DNA of 39,590 bases from Bacteroidales bacterium UBA4243 (GTDB lineage: Bacteria; Bacteroidota; Bacteroidia; Bacteroidales; F082), in the NCBI GenBank assembly GCA_002396205.1, contig DGXB01000054.1, forward strand, positions 26,368 to 65,957, given 5' to 3'. A model generated the notes under the pieces. That model ran no database searches and was not told the origin of the DNA. It was given only the letters and a program-made list of their open reading frames with translations. Shown here in pieces: positions 7,482 to 15,353 of the stretch. Both the position numbers and the translations under genes were made by a program. Position 1 is the first letter of the stretch. Each line of letters opens with the position of its first letter.

Positions 7482-7961
7482 TTATTTTACTGGTTCCCAA
7501 AGCTCAACTCGGCGGCCTTCATTGTCCTCTATGTGTACGAACTTGCCCAAACCTTCGTAACCCGTAACCTCATCAACGAACTTCACGCCTTCTTTGCGCA
7601 ATCGTTCAACAATGGCATCCATATCGTCGACGATGTAGTTGATCATCATGTCATTGTCGCCGAAATAGTCAGTGTCGGATTCAAAGGGTGTCCATACGGT
7701 TTGGCCTTCAACTTCACCATCCTTGTTGTGATACCAAGTGAACACGTGTCCGTAAGGGCCGTTCTCTATGCCCAGATGGTCTTCATACCACTGCTTTGCC
7801 TTTTCAGGGTCTTGGCTCTTGAAGAATACACCTCCAATGCCAATTACTTTGCCTCTTTTTGTTTCCATATTCTCGTTTGGCTTTTGACAGTTTGCGCAGC
7901 TTGCCAGCGAAAGCCCTGTCAGCACCAAGACGGTTGCCATTGCCATAGTGTGTGCTTTCAT
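7482..7961 (-). CDS. Glyoxalase/bleomycin-resistance (VOC) superfamily lipoprotein
   Basis: A 159-aa VOC-fold protein. Residues about 40-159 carry the fold: IGIGGVFFKSQDPEKAKQWYEDHLGI, GQTVWTPFE, NYIVDDMDAIVERLRKEGVKF and a C-terminal FVHIEDNEGRRVELWEP, where the Glu before LW is the usual metal ligand. Unusually for the family, it is preceded by a lipoprotein signal (MKAHTMAMATVLVLTGLSLA then SCANC), which would place it on the membrane. An internal ATG (METKRGKV) would give a cytoplasmic version; the coherent signal peptide favours the longer start. It is the first gene of a short operon with the truncated ORF downstream. The substrate is unknown. Confidence 0.82.
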   Translation of the reverse strand: MKAHTMAMATVLVLTGLSLASCANCQKPNENMETKRGKVIGIGGVFFKSQDPEKAKQWYEDHLGIENGPYGHVFTWYHNKDGEVEGQTVWTPFESDTDYFGDNDMMINYIVDDMDAIVERLRKEGVKFVDEVTGYEGLGKFVHIEDNEGRRVELWEPVK

Positions 7962-7986
7962 TTTTGTTGCTTAAAAAACATGGCTG

Positions 7987-7994
7987 CAAATGTA
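7987..7994 (-). promoter_or_regulatory. -7 box TACATTTG for the VOC lipoprotein gene
   Basis: On the minus strand TACATTTG matches TAnnTTTG, 25 bp upstream of the ATG at 7961. The -33 region is poor. Confidence 0.45.
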
Positions 7995-8152
7995 CGCTTT
8001 TTCACACATTCTCAGGCACGATAGTTGGAAAAAGCTCTATGCAAATTAAACCAAAATTACAGATAGCGTTTTCCCCTATTACACTCACCATTGGACCTTT
8101 ACGGCTTTGTTGAAACGATAAAAACGCAGCCCAAAAGGCTCCAAACCGTTAT

Positions 8153-8589
8153 ATGAGAATGAAAAAATTAAAAATCAACACAATGGAAGAACAGATTTTA
8201 GAGAAGTACAAAGACCCATCGACCGGGCGCAATTATGTCATCATCCGTTCCAGCGAATTTGCAATTCGCTGGAGCCGAGTATGGGGATTTGCAACCCCTT
8301 TCTATGACGGTAACTCTCATGGCAACAAGTTCTTTTTCAGCGGCAAATATAGTGGTTTTTTCGGAAAAGCAAGGAAAAAACGTGTATTTTCAGCATTACA
8401 AATGCTGATATTCTTGGCTGGCGGATTTGCAAATCCGCCAGGACTGACAATGTGGTCAAAGCACGCATATGGGCTAACGGAGCCTTACTCTCCGCTCATG
8501 ATCTCATATATCAATATCAATATGATGGAGATGGTTATCCCATACAAATTAGCACTGAAAGTAGGATTATATTCTACGAATACGAATAA
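8153..8589 (+). pseudogene. Frame-broken relic loaded with palindromes
   Basis: Two coding-like pieces lie in different frames. The first starts MKKLKINTMEEQILEKYKD and continues NYVIIR, then enters a palindrome (8250-8272). The second, in another frame and ending at a TAA at 8587, reads NVVKARIWANGALLSAHDLI, then YQYQYDGDGYPIQIS, and ends FYEYE. That is typical of the C-terminus of Bacteroidota YD-rich lipoproteins. Between them are imperfect and perfect palindromes at 8283-8298 and 8419-8440. I infer a decayed gene, or two joined fragments, invaded by repeats. The 824-bp stretch 7962-8785 holds only this relic, a terminator and the small-RNA candidate. Confidence 0.5.
8250..8440. repeat. 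Palindromes of family E (ATTTGCAAAT-type core)
   Basis: CCAGCGAATT-TGC-AATTCGCTGG (8250-8272), GGGGATTTGCAACCCC (8283-8298, imperfect) and TGGCGGATTT-GC-AAATCCGCCA (8419-8440). The centre is almost constant while the outer arms differ but stay complementary. Confidence 0.85.
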
Positions 8590-8612
8590 TCCATCAAAAC
8601 CAACCCCCAAAG

Positions 8613-8643
8613 AAAGCCAGGGCTGCGAGGCTCTGGCTTTTTT
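8613..8643 (+). terminator. Rho-independent terminator
   Basis: AAAGCCAG-(GGCTGCGAGGCT)-CTGGCTTT followed by TTT. It would end + strand transcripts from the relic upstream. Confidence 0.7.
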
Positions 8644-8688
8644 AATGCTGCTATAGGAACTTTTTCGTTGTTTTTCAGCGGAAAAAGG

Positions 8689-8787
8689 TTGCGTTTTCGG
8701 GAAAAGTTGTATTTTTGCAGGCAGAAAACCACCGACGGACGGGAAATGCCGGACAGCAAGCCCCTCAGTAACTCCGTCGGTTTTTTT
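8689..8787 (+). ncRNA. Candidate small RNA: promoter plus about 64-nt transcript ending in a hairpin
   Basis: TTGC (8689-8692) and TATTTTTG (8710-8717) form a Bacteroidota-type promoter, although the spacing (18 nt) is shorter than the 22 nt seen at other promoters here. Transcription from about 8724 would meet ACCGACGGA (8731-8739), which pairs with TCCGTCGGT (8773-8781) and is followed by seven T. No ORF lies between. The alternative is that the stem is simply a bidirectional terminator that also serves the minus-strand gene ending at 8786, and that the -7 match is chance. Confidence 0.35.
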
Positions 8788-9229
8788 ATGTGCTTAGTGC
8801 TGTGATACAGTATTGTATCTTCATTTCGGTTTTCTTTTTCACACCGACCGTAAGTTTTGCAATTCCGATGCCAACCAAAGGGCACTCCATGATAATCATT
8901 TCCGAAAATTCACTTTGGTTCTTGATGCCAGCTTTCGGTGGCACAGGTTCTCCAACTTGATAGGCGTTTTTCAGAATCAAATCCAATTGAAGCACTGCCA
9001 ATGTTGAAAGATATGATTTTGCAGCGTGTCTCATGGTTTCTGTAATAGATAGGAATCGCACGTTTATAACTTCTCTCAAGTCGGTGTTATAAGCCGCTTT
9101 CGAGGGATTCGCCTCATACCATTTCCTATACACATCGGAAATTATTGCTTCCCTGGCCTTGATGTCTTCTTTGGTGCTTCCCATCGGGACATTAATGATT
9201 TTGTAATCTTGTGGATCCATGCAATTCAT
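8786..9229 (-). CDS. Unrecognised 147-aa protein
   Basis: I cannot name this protein with confidence. It has no signal peptide or membrane segment. It starts MNCMDPQDYKIINVPMGSTK, possibly from the second Met at MDPQDYK. The middle is helical (TMRHAAKSYLSTLAVLQLDL) and the C-terminal segment VGIGIAKLTVGVKKKTEMKI runs into QYCITALST. The even composition, intact frame and ordered helical/strand pattern argue that it is a real gene. Its stop codon lies in the T-run of the hairpin at 8731-8787, so that hairpin can serve as its terminator. It stands alone between the decayed region and a repeat array, the sort of position where mobile or defence-linked orphan genes are found; this is inference only. 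Confidence 0.65.
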   Translation of the reverse strand: MNCMDPQDYKIINVPMGSTKEDIKAREAIISDVYRKWYEANPSKAAYNTDLREVINVRFLSITETMRHAAKSYLSTLAVLQLDLILKNAYQVGEPVPPKAGIKNQSEFSEMIIMECPLVGIGIAKLTVGVKKKTEMKIQYCITALST

Positions 9230-9284
9230 TTTATAAACCTATTGCAAAGAAACACCATCCGCCAAGACTAAGCCGTTGATTAAA

Positions 9285-9326
9285 CGTTTGTTGTCGACAG
9301 TAGTCGTTTATTGTCGTTTGTTGTCG
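9285..9326. repeat. Iterated CGTTTGTTGTCG motif, three copies
   Basis: CGTTTGTTGTCG at 9285-9296, CGTTTATTGTCG at 9305-9316 and CGTTTGTTGTCG at 9315-9326, so the starts are 20 and 10 bp apart (about two turns and one turn of the helix). They lie in the 219-bp gap upstream of the minus-strand gene ending at 8786. The rest of the gap shows only a small TTCCC-TGC-GGGGAA hairpin near 9404-9417. Confidence 0.7.
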
Positions 9327-9448
9327 GGTATATTGTTGATAAATAACAAGATGCAATTTTATATTCTATGCCGGACGAAAGAAAACGCTTATGTTTTGGA
9401 ATTTCCCTGCGGGGAACAGAATGCGCTTTTGCTTGTTGTTGGCGGCGG

Positions 9449-12031
9449 CTACCTCGTCCCCACCACAGCCGCGTTCTTGAATTGCTTCACCTTGCCGTCG
9501 AAATTGAAGACTTCGGTAACGACGACATAAACGCCGACGGGGACGCGGTTGCCGTTGTTGTCCAAGCCGTTCCAGATTGCGCTGCCCTCCTGCCCCACCA
9601 GTTCGCCTTTCACCAAATGACGGATCAGTTGTCCAGAGACATTGAAGATATAGGTGTTCATCGTGTAGCCCGCCTCGTCGAAGTGGTAGTTGATGAAACA
9701 GGCGTCGTCGAAGCCGTCGCCGTCGGGCGAGAACACGTCGGGGCTGACGGTGATTTCGTCGGTGGAAGGCTCGGTGCTTTGCATCATCGAATTGGGTTGG
9801 CCAGGCGTACCGAAATGCACGCGCTCGGCGGCGGAATGCCAGTTGTCGATCGCCATCGAGGGCTGGTCGAAGCTGACGCGCTCCAACGCCACGCCCTTGG
9901 TGACTTTCAAAAGCGGATAGTGCATCTTTTCTGAGAAATACATGGCATCGACCATGGTGCCGTCCTTGCCCATCAGGATGGCCGTGCCGCCCGCGTTGGC
10001 ATAGCTGGGGAACGAAGCCATCTGCACGAAGTTGTCGGTCGGGCAGTCGTATTGCCGGCCCACAATCTCGCTGTCGGTGGAGAGCAAGACGTAGGTCTTG
10101 GGGAGGAACAGACGGCTGTCGGCGGCGATTTCCTTCAAGGTGGTGTCGGCGGGATTGGGGAAGGTGCCTTCGCGAATCACACCAAGCATCAAGGTGCTGA
10201 GGTCGAAGGTCTTGTCGGTGTTGTTGTAAAGCTCCACATAATCGACACCCGGGCTGATGGGGTCGAAAAGAATTTCGTTAATAAGGATTTCGCCTTCGGC
10301 GATGTCGTTGGGGATGCCGAACTGAACGCGCGTGTCGGCTTCGATGGCATTGCCCACGCAATTGGTCACGCCATTAATGATTAAGGTGTAGACGACGCCC
10401 TGCTCAAAGCCGTGGTCGAATATGAGGCCCACATAGTTGGGGTCCATCGGGTTGGTTTCCACCTGGTCGGGATGCCCGCCCAATTCCTCCACGAGATAGT
10501 TTTGCGTCGTCAAAAGGCTTGCGGCATCCATCTGCTGGTCGAACCAAAGCTGAACGATGTAGTTGGCAAACAGACTGATACGTTCCACCTTGGGCTGGAT
10601 ATTGTTTTCGCCGTTGACCGAATTAATGCGCCCTGGCGTACCGCCTGAGGCATCCATCGAAGCCGTCCAGTTGGAGGCACCCGCGCAGGGATTCAGCGGG
10701 TCGATTTGTTCCACCGACCAGCCGCCGTTGGCTTTGTTGGCGTCGTGGTACCACGAACTGCTGAAGTTGACCCTCGAAACCAACGTGCCCTCCTTGCTGT
10801 AGAGGTAGATCGCCGAGGCCGTGTTGACCACCGAGAAGCTACCGAAGCCGATGCAGTCGCCGTATTCGTTCAGTTCCGGAACCGCATCATTATGGCAAAG
10901 GATGACATAACCGTGCGGCTCGAGAACGAAACTGCCAAAAGTCAAGTCGTTAGAGCCGATTTGTATCTTCCAGTCTTTCAGGTCGATGCCAAAGTCGGTC
11001 GTGTTGTAAAGTTCCACATATTCCCATTCGGGCAAGCCCACCACAGGATTCGGGTCGGCCATGATTTCGTTGATGACGATGTCGTATTCCGAGGCTTCGT
11101 AGATAGAGAACGTCTTGGTGGTCGGCTCCATCGTGTTGTTCCACAGGTCCTTGACACCGCTCACCGTAATCGTGTAATTAATGCCATTGCCGATTTCGCG
11201 CTCCAACTGCAAAACAACCATGGACAAATTGCCGCCAAAGGTCACCGAGGCGGGATGGCCCATGCCGTTGTCGATGGCATAATTGCTTGCATTCAAGGCT
11301 GTTGCCTCGTCAACGGCCTCGTTGAAAGCGAGTTGGAGATGCGTCATGTCGAGCACCTCGCAGGTCAGGAGCTGGGGCGGTTCGTGGTCGACGATGCGTG
11401 GGCCGACGTAGACGTCATCGAAATACATCTTTTTGGCATTGCCCGAGGTGAACTTCGACGAAAACCCGAAATGGCCGCCTTTGCCATGTGTATCGTCAAC
11501 ACCTTGGGCTTCAGTGACATAAATCCCAGAGTTGTCGTAATACGTCTGGATCATCCAGTTGCCTTCGCGGTCGCAAATCACCTTGACGGCGACCGCAAAC
11601 GAGGCCGCGATGGCACCTTCCGTGCCACGACAAACCTGCTGTTGTCCATCGACATCCTTGCGGAACAAGGTGATGGCATCGGCGCTGCCGCCTTCGCCAA
11701 AACGGAGAAAATAGCCATTTGTAACCTGCGACAAGTCAGCGTTGTCGGCGCTGAGCCACACATCGGTGAAGTTGTTGCCCGAAGGCGCGAAAGCCTCCTT
11801 GATCCAAAACTGCCATTCCATCGTCTCGAACTCGGTGATGGGCAGCGAGAGATAGGCCGTGCTTTCCCCTTCGGCGTTGAGCTGAAGCTGCAAGTTGCTG
11901 TTAACGATATACTTATCCACGGTCCCTAACCAAGTGGGATTTTGGGTGAAGTCGCCGTCGGCAAAGTCGTCGCTGACTTGTGCGAGGAGCGAAAAGGGCA
12001 ACAGAAGCAGGAGTAAGAGTGTCTTTTTCAT
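9449..12031 (-). CDS. Large secreted lamin-tail-domain protein with gliding-motility-type C-terminus
   Basis: An 860-aa cell-surface protein. The start is the ATG at 12031, which gives the signal peptide MKKTLLLLLLLPFSLLAQ; the frame is open 17 codons upstream without a signal. Domains in order: a concanavalin-like beta-sandwich (about 20-225), a bacterial Ig-like segment (about 230-325, LTCEVLDMTHLQLAFNEAV), a first lamin-tail domain (about 330-460, DIVINEIMADPNPVVGLPEW, YVELYN), a second Ig-like segment, a second lamin-tail domain (about 590-715, GEILINEILFDPISPGVDYVELYNNT) and a terminal domain (DVFSPDGDGFDDACFI ... WNGLDNNGNRVPVGVYVV) of the gliding-motility/FlgD-like type used in T9SS type-B export. 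The function is unknown, probably an adhesive or structural surface protein. Confidence 0.87.
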   Translation of the reverse strand: MKKTLLLLLLLPFSLLAQVSDDFADGDFTQNPTWLGTVDKYIVNSNLQLQLNAEGESTAYLSLPITEFETMEWQFWIKEAFAPSGNNFTDVWLSADNADLSQVTNGYFLRFGEGGSADAITLFRKDVDGQQQVCRGTEGAIAASFAVAVKVICDREGNWMIQTYYDNSGIYVTEAQGVDDTHGKGGHFGFSSKFTSGNAKKMYFDDVYVGPRIVDHEPPQLLTCEVLDMTHLQLAFNEAVDEATALNASNYAIDNGMGHPASVTFGGNLSMVVLQLEREIGNGINYTITVSGVKDLWNNTMEPTTKTFSIYEASEYDIVINEIMADPNPVVGLPEWEYVELYNTTDFGIDLKDWKIQIGSNDLTFGSFVLEPHGYVILCHNDAVPELNEYGDCIGFGSFSVVNTASAIYLYSKEGTLVSRVNFSSSWYHDANKANGGWSVEQIDPLNPCAGASNWTASMDASGGTPGRINSVNGENNIQPKVERISLFANYIVQLWFDQQMDAASLLTTQNYLVEELGGHPDQVETNPMDPNYVGLIFDHGFEQGVVYTLIINGVTNCVGNAIEADTRVQFGIPNDIAEGEILINEILFDPISPGVDYVELYNNTDKTFDLSTLMLGVIREGTFPNPADTTLKEIAADSRLFLPKTYVLLSTDSEIVGRQYDCPTDNFVQMASFPSYANAGGTAILMGKDGTMVDAMYFSEKMHYPLLKVTKGVALERVSFDQPSMAIDNWHSAAERVHFGTPGQPNSMMQSTEPSTDEITVSPDVFSPDGDGFDDACFINYHFDEAGYTMNTYIFNVSGQLIRHLVKGELVGQEGSAIWNGLDNNGNRVPVGVYVVVTEVFNFDGKVKQFKNAAVVGTR

Positions 12032-12092
12032 GGCGTTGGCGGTTTTGGAGCCTACAAAAATAGGGAATTTTGCGAAAGCCACAAAAAAAATT

Positions 12093-12593
12093 TCATTTCC
12101 ACTCTTTCGTCGGATGCTTCATGAGGTAGGAATTGTAATAGCGCGGGTCGCCCGTGACCTCTTTGCCAATCCATGCGGGCTTATCGAAAGTGTCGGCCTC
12201 GGAGCTGAGTTCTATTTCGGCCATGACTAAACCCTCGTTGTCGCCGTGGAATTCGTCGACCTCCCAAGTGTGGATGCCGTCGGTGTTTTTCACCAAATAG
12301 CGCGTCTTCTCGATGCGGCCCGGCTCGGCCAACTGAAGCAGGGCCAAAGCCTCGTCCTTCGTGATTTCCTTTTCCCACTCGAAGCGTGAGAGTCCCGACG
12401 GCCCGACGGGCCCTTTGATGGTCAGGTAACCCATGTCGCCTTTGATGCGCACGCGCACCGTGGGCCGATGGCTCAAGTAGCCCTGAATGATGTCGGTGGC
12501 CTTGAACGCCTCAGCCTTGAAGTCGCCACATTTCCCCCTCTCAGAGGGAACAAGGGGGCGCACCAAAAATTTCCGTTCTATTTCCTGGAACAT
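12093..12593 (-). CDS. CYTH domain protein (triphosphate tunnel metalloenzyme family)
   Basis: A 166-aa cytoplasmic protein that probably hydrolyses inorganic triphosphate or a nucleoside triphosphate. It opens with MFQEIERKFLV, the ExExK signature, followed by the alternating charged strands of the tunnel: TVRVRIKGDMGYLTIKGP, SRFEWEKEI, KTRYLVKN, TWEVDEFHGDNEGLVMAEIEL. The start is set at the ATG at 12593; the frame remains open far upstream but there it only shadows asd. Residues about 13-23 (PLVPSERGKCG) are unlike homologues, which pass directly from KFLV to the next helix. This stretch coincides with a G/C-rich palindrome, so it is probably a repeat inserted in frame. Divergent from asd. 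Confidence 0.85.
   Translation of the reverse strand: MFQEIERKFLVRPLVPSERGKCGDFKAEAFKATDIIQGYLSHRPTVRVRIKGDMGYLTIKGPVGPSGLSRFEWEKEITKDEALALLQLAEPGRIEKTRYLVKNTDGIHTWEVDEFHGDNEGLVMAEIELSSEADTFDKPAWIGKEVTGDPRYYNSYLMKHPTKEWK
12524..12560. repeat. Palindrome inside the CYTH coding sequence
   Basis: CCCTCTCAGAGGG (12536-12548) sits between outer CGCC...TTCCCCCT and AGGGGGCG, so the whole forms an imperfect inverted repeat. It encodes residues about 12-24 of the CYTH protein. It is seen once in the window. Confidence 0.5.
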
Positions 12594-12610
12594 GACAGTC
12601 CTTTTTTCGG

Positions 12611-12644
12611 CAAAGATAGAAAAAAAGGCTTTTCCAAAGGCAAA
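12611..12644 (-). promoter_or_regulatory. Promoter of the CYTH gene (TTTG-N22-TATCTTTG)
   Basis: On the minus strand the -33 box TTTG (12641-12644) and the -7 box TATCTTTG (12611-12618) are separated by 22 nt, the same spacing as at 18814, 21801 and 22567. The predicted leader is only about 11 nt. Confidence 0.6.
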
Positions 12645-12658
12645 CCATACATTTTTCC

Positions 12659-12666
12659 TATTTTTG
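12659..12666 (+). promoter_or_regulatory. -7 box TATTTTTG for asd
   Basis: Matches TAnnTTTG, 26 bp before the asd ATG. No clear -33 box; the region is shared with the divergent CYTH promoter. Confidence 0.5.
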
Positions 12667-12692
12667 CACGCAGATAGCAAAAAGAGGAAAAT

Positions 12693-13682
12693 ATGAAAAT
12701 CGCAGTGGTTGGAGCCACCGGATTGGTCGGCTCGAAGATGCTTCAAGTGCTTGACGAACAGAAAGTTCGTATCGATGAATTGATTGTGGCCGCCTCGGAA
12801 CGCTCCGTGGGCAAGGAAATCGTTTTCCAAGGCAAGACCCACAAAGTGGTCACGGTAGACGAGGCCATCACCGCCCGTCCCGACATCGCCATCTTCTCGG
12901 CAGGGGCAGCGGCATCGAGGCAATATGCGCCGCGTTTTGCCGAACAAGGCACCTTCGTCGTCGACAACAGCTCGGCCTGGCGCATGGAGAAGGGCGTGCC
13001 GCTCGTCGTGCCAGAGATTAATGCAGACACGATTACGAAGGACACCCACATCATCGCCAACCCCAACTGCTCCACCATCCAGATGGTGATGGCCTTGGCA
13101 CCGCTCCATAAGGCCTACGGCATCAAACGCATCGTTGTCAGCACCTACCAAAGCGTCTCGGGCAGCGGCCAGAAAGGCGTCAACCAGCTGAAGGCCGAAC
13201 GTGCTGGCGCAAGCGGCACGACTTGCTATCCCCATCCGATTGACCTTAACATCCTGCCCCACATCGATTCCTTCCTCGATAACGGCTACACCAAAGAGGA
13301 GATGAAGATGGTGAACGAAACGCGCAAGATCCTCCGCGACGAGCACATCGCCGTCTCGTCGACCACAGTGCGTGTGCCCGTGTGGGGCGGCCACAGCGAG
13401 AGCGTCAACGTGGAATTTGAACGTCCATACGACCTCGACGAAGCACGAAAGCTGATGGCTTCGATGCCTGGCGTGGTGGTGCAAGACGACCCGGCCAACA
13501 ACGTTTACCCGATGCCACTCTATGCCGAAGGCAAGGATGAGGTCTTCGTGGGCCGCATCCGCCGCGACTTCTCGGTGGATAATGGCCTCAACTTCTGGTG
13601 CGTCAGCGACAACCTGCGCAAAGGCGCTGCCACCAATGCCGTGCAGATAGCCCAATATCTCATTAAGTCAATGAAGTTTTAA
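12693..13682 (+). CDS. asd: Aspartate-semialdehyde dehydrogenase
   Basis: Makes aspartate semialdehyde from aspartyl phosphate with NADPH, the branch point to lysine/diaminopimelate, threonine and methionine, in the cytoplasm. The N-terminal Rossmann motif is MKIAVVGATGLVGSKML. The nucleophile Cys lies in NPNCST near residue 129. YQSVSGSGQKGV and the catalytic His region VPVWGGHSESV (near residues 229-239) follow. Other conserved stretches are FSAGAAASRQYAP and VVDNSSAWRM. At 329 aa it matches the usual Bacteroidota length. It has its own promoter, and is separated from ribF by a palindromic element. Confidence 0.95.
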   Translation: MKIAVVGATGLVGSKMLQVLDEQKVRIDELIVAASERSVGKEIVFQGKTHKVVTVDEAITARPDIAIFSAGAAASRQYAPRFAEQGTFVVDNSSAWRMEKGVPLVVPEINADTITKDTHIIANPNCSTIQMVMALAPLHKAYGIKRIVVSTYQSVSGSGQKGVNQLKAERAGASGTTCYPHPIDLNILPHIDSFLDNGYTKEEMKMVNETRKILRDEHIAVSSTTVRVPVWGGHSESVNVEFERPYDLDEARKLMASMPGVVVQDDPANNVYPMPLYAEGKDEVFVGRIRRDFSVDNGLNFWCVSDNLRKGAATNAVQIAQYLIKSMKF

Positions 13683-13694
13683 CCTATAAAGTTC

Positions 13695-13763
13695 GGCCCT
13701 TCGACAGGCTCAGGGACCTTAGCTGGCCAATTCAAATAGGGTGCCTGAGCCTGTCGAAGGCCC
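13695..13763. repeat. Palindromic element B between asd and ribF
   Basis: Arms CTTCGACAGGCTCAGG (13699-13714) and CCTGAGCCTGTCGAAG (13744-13759) are exact inverse complements, extended by GGCC on each side, around a 29-nt centre. A transcript could fold into a strong stem. A related, less perfect copy is inside the GHMP kinase gene at 19371-19422. Confidence 0.9.
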
Positions 13764-13775
13764 CGTTTGAAAACG

Positions 13776-14714
13776 ATGAAAGTCTTCAGAAACATCATAG
13801 AAACCCGTAATATTCCCCACGCCGTGGTCACCATCGGCACCTTCGATGGCGTTCACCTTGGGCATCAAGCCATCTTCAACAAGATGAAAGCATTGGCACA
13901 AAACGTTGGAGGACAAACCGTTGTGGTCACTTTCGAGCCTCATCCCCGCCAGGTGCTCAACATCGACAGCTCCAACCTGCGTTTCCTGACCACACCCGAG
14001 GAAAAACTCAAGAAATTTGAGGAGTTCGGCATTGACAACGTGGTCATCATCAACTTCACCAAGGAGTTTTCGCGCACGCCCTCCGAGGTCTTCATCAAGG
14101 ACTACATCATCGACAACATCAAGCCGGCGTATATCGTTGTCGGCTACGACCACCATTTCGGCAAAAACCGCATGGGCGACTTCGGCCTGCTCAACGACAT
14201 GAAGCTGAAATACGGCTTCAAGGTGGAACGCGTTGCCGCACAAGACGTTGAGAACATCGCCATCAGTTCGACGAAGATACGCAACGCCCTGGCTGTGGGC
14301 AACATAAAGAGCGCCAATCGGCTGTTAGGCTACACCTACAGCATCACTGCCGAGGTTGTGGTAGGCAACAAAATCGGGCGCACGATGGGCTTCCCGACCG
14401 CCAACCTTGAACTGCCGCGCGAGTATATGCTCATCAACTGCGGTGGCGTGTTTGCCTGCCTTGTCGACTACAACGGTCAGCGCTACAAGGCCATGGCCAA
14501 CATCGGGCACCGCCCCACCATTGGCGACCGCAGCGAAGACCAGCCCATCATCGAGGTCAACCTGTTCGACTTCGACGGCGACCTCTACGGCAAGCCAATC
14601 CGCGTCAGCTTCATCGACCGCATCCGCGATGAGGAGAAGTTTGACAGTTTGGATGAACTGAAGGCACAGTTGGAACAAGATAAGAAAGCAGTTATGAATC
14701 TTTTTGGCTTATGA
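13776..14714 (+). CDS. ribF: Bifunctional riboflavin kinase / FAD synthetase
   Basis: Converts riboflavin to FMN and then FAD in the cytoplasm. The nucleotidyltransferase domain (about 1-180) shows TIGTFDGVHLGHQAIF with the HxGH motif, VVTFEPHPRQVL, IVVGYDHHFGKNRMGD and ISSTKIRNAL. The riboflavin kinase domain (about 185-312) shows GRTMGFPTANLEL, the GVFACLVDYNGQRYKAMANIG strand and PTIGD. The length, 312 aa, is normal. The start is the ATG at 13776 (MKVFRNIIE); a TTG nine bases upstream is also in frame but less likely. The leader contains element B, so its stem may influence expression or end asd transcripts. Confidence 0.94.
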   Translation: MKVFRNIIETRNIPHAVVTIGTFDGVHLGHQAIFNKMKALAQNVGGQTVVVTFEPHPRQVLNIDSSNLRFLTTPEEKLKKFEEFGIDNVVIINFTKEFSRTPSEVFIKDYIIDNIKPAYIVVGYDHHFGKNRMGDFGLLNDMKLKYGFKVERVAAQDVENIAISSTKIRNALAVGNIKSANRLLGYTYSITAEVVVGNKIGRTMGFPTANLELPREYMLINCGGVFACLVDYNGQRYKAMANIGHRPTIGDRSEDQPIIEVNLFDFDGDLYGKPIRVSFIDRIRDEEKFDSLDELKAQLEQDKKAVMNLFGL

Positions 14715-14753
14715 CCATTGACTATGACTATGGCCGCTTTACACCGCAGTTCG

Positions 14754-14832
14754 GGCGGATTTGTAATCCGCCTGCAATGAAACGGGGATTTCAAATCCCC
14801 TCTTCGCAACCGTCGGATTGCAAATCCGACGG
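14754..14832. repeat. Three family E palindromes in a row
   Basis: GGCGGATTTGTAATCCGCC (14754-14772), GGGGATTTCAAATCCCC (14784-14800) and CCGTCGGATT-GCA-AATCCGACGG (14810-14832). Arms differ between the three but each is self-complementary. They fill the 142-bp gap between ribF and rlmH. Confidence 0.9.
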
Positions 14833-14856
14833 AACAATGTTTTGTGACGAAAAAAA

Positions 14857-15330
14857 ATGAAAATACTACTTTTGGTCATAGGGAAAACCGACGAGGACTA
14901 CCTCATCACTGGCATCAAGAAATACGTGGGCCGCATCGGGCATTATGCCTCGTTCGAGATGAAGGAAATTCCTGACCCGCGCAACCGCAAGACCCTCAGC
15001 GAGGACCAGCAGAAGAAAGCCGAGAGTTTCCTCTTGTTGCAACAGCTTCAGCCCAGCGACCACGTCATCCTCTTGGACGAAAACGGGAAGCAGTTTACTT
15101 CGGTTGGCTTTGCCGAAAACATCGAGAAACTGACGGCTTCGGGCGCAAAACGCTTGGTTTTCATCATCGGCGGACCCTACGGCTTCGCGCATGAGGTCTA
15201 CGACCGTGCCAACGCCAAGATGTCTCTCTCGCCCATGACTTTCAGCCACCAGATGGTGCGGCTCATCTTCGTTGAGCAACTTTACCGCGCCTTCACCATT
15301 TTGAAGGGCGAACCTTATCATCATCAATAA
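14857..15330 (+). CDS. rlmH: 23S rRNA pseudouridine(1915) N3-methyltransferase
   Basis: Methylates the pseudouridine at position 1915 of 23S rRNA on the assembled ribosome, using S-adenosylmethionine. This 157-aa protein is a full-length SPOUT-fold match: MKILLLVIGKTDEDYL at the start, HVILLDENGKQFTS in the middle, FIIGGPYGFAHEVYDRAN for the SAM-binding knot, MSLSPMTFSHQMVRLIFVEQ, and the typical C-terminal GEPYHHQ. It follows ribF in the same direction, separated by three palindromes. Confidence 0.96.
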   Translation: MKILLLVIGKTDEDYLITGIKKYVGRIGHYASFEMKEIPDPRNRKTLSEDQQKKAESFLLLQQLQPSDHVILLDENGKQFTSVGFAENIEKLTASGAKRLVFIIGGPYGFAHEVYDRANAKMSLSPMTFSHQMVRLIFVEQLYRAFTILKGEPYHHQ

Positions 15331-15353
15331 TAAAACAGGCAAAAATCAGTTAC

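Noticed and set aside
9368..11929. Long open frames on the + strand opposite the lamin-tail gene
   Set aside because: They are antisense shadows: the minus frame has a signal peptide, recognisable domains and a sorting C-terminus, while the + frames give low-complexity, His/Val/Gly-rich translations.
12594..13655. Extension of the CYTH frame far upstream
   Set aside because: The frame stays open only because it is antisense to asd. The family start MFQEIERKF, with its own promoter just upstream, fixes the start at 12593.
7186..14832. A CRISPR-like or attachment-site reading of the palindrome clusters
   Set aside because: Units are not evenly spaced, have no constant direct repeat with unique spacers, and no cas or integrase gene is near.
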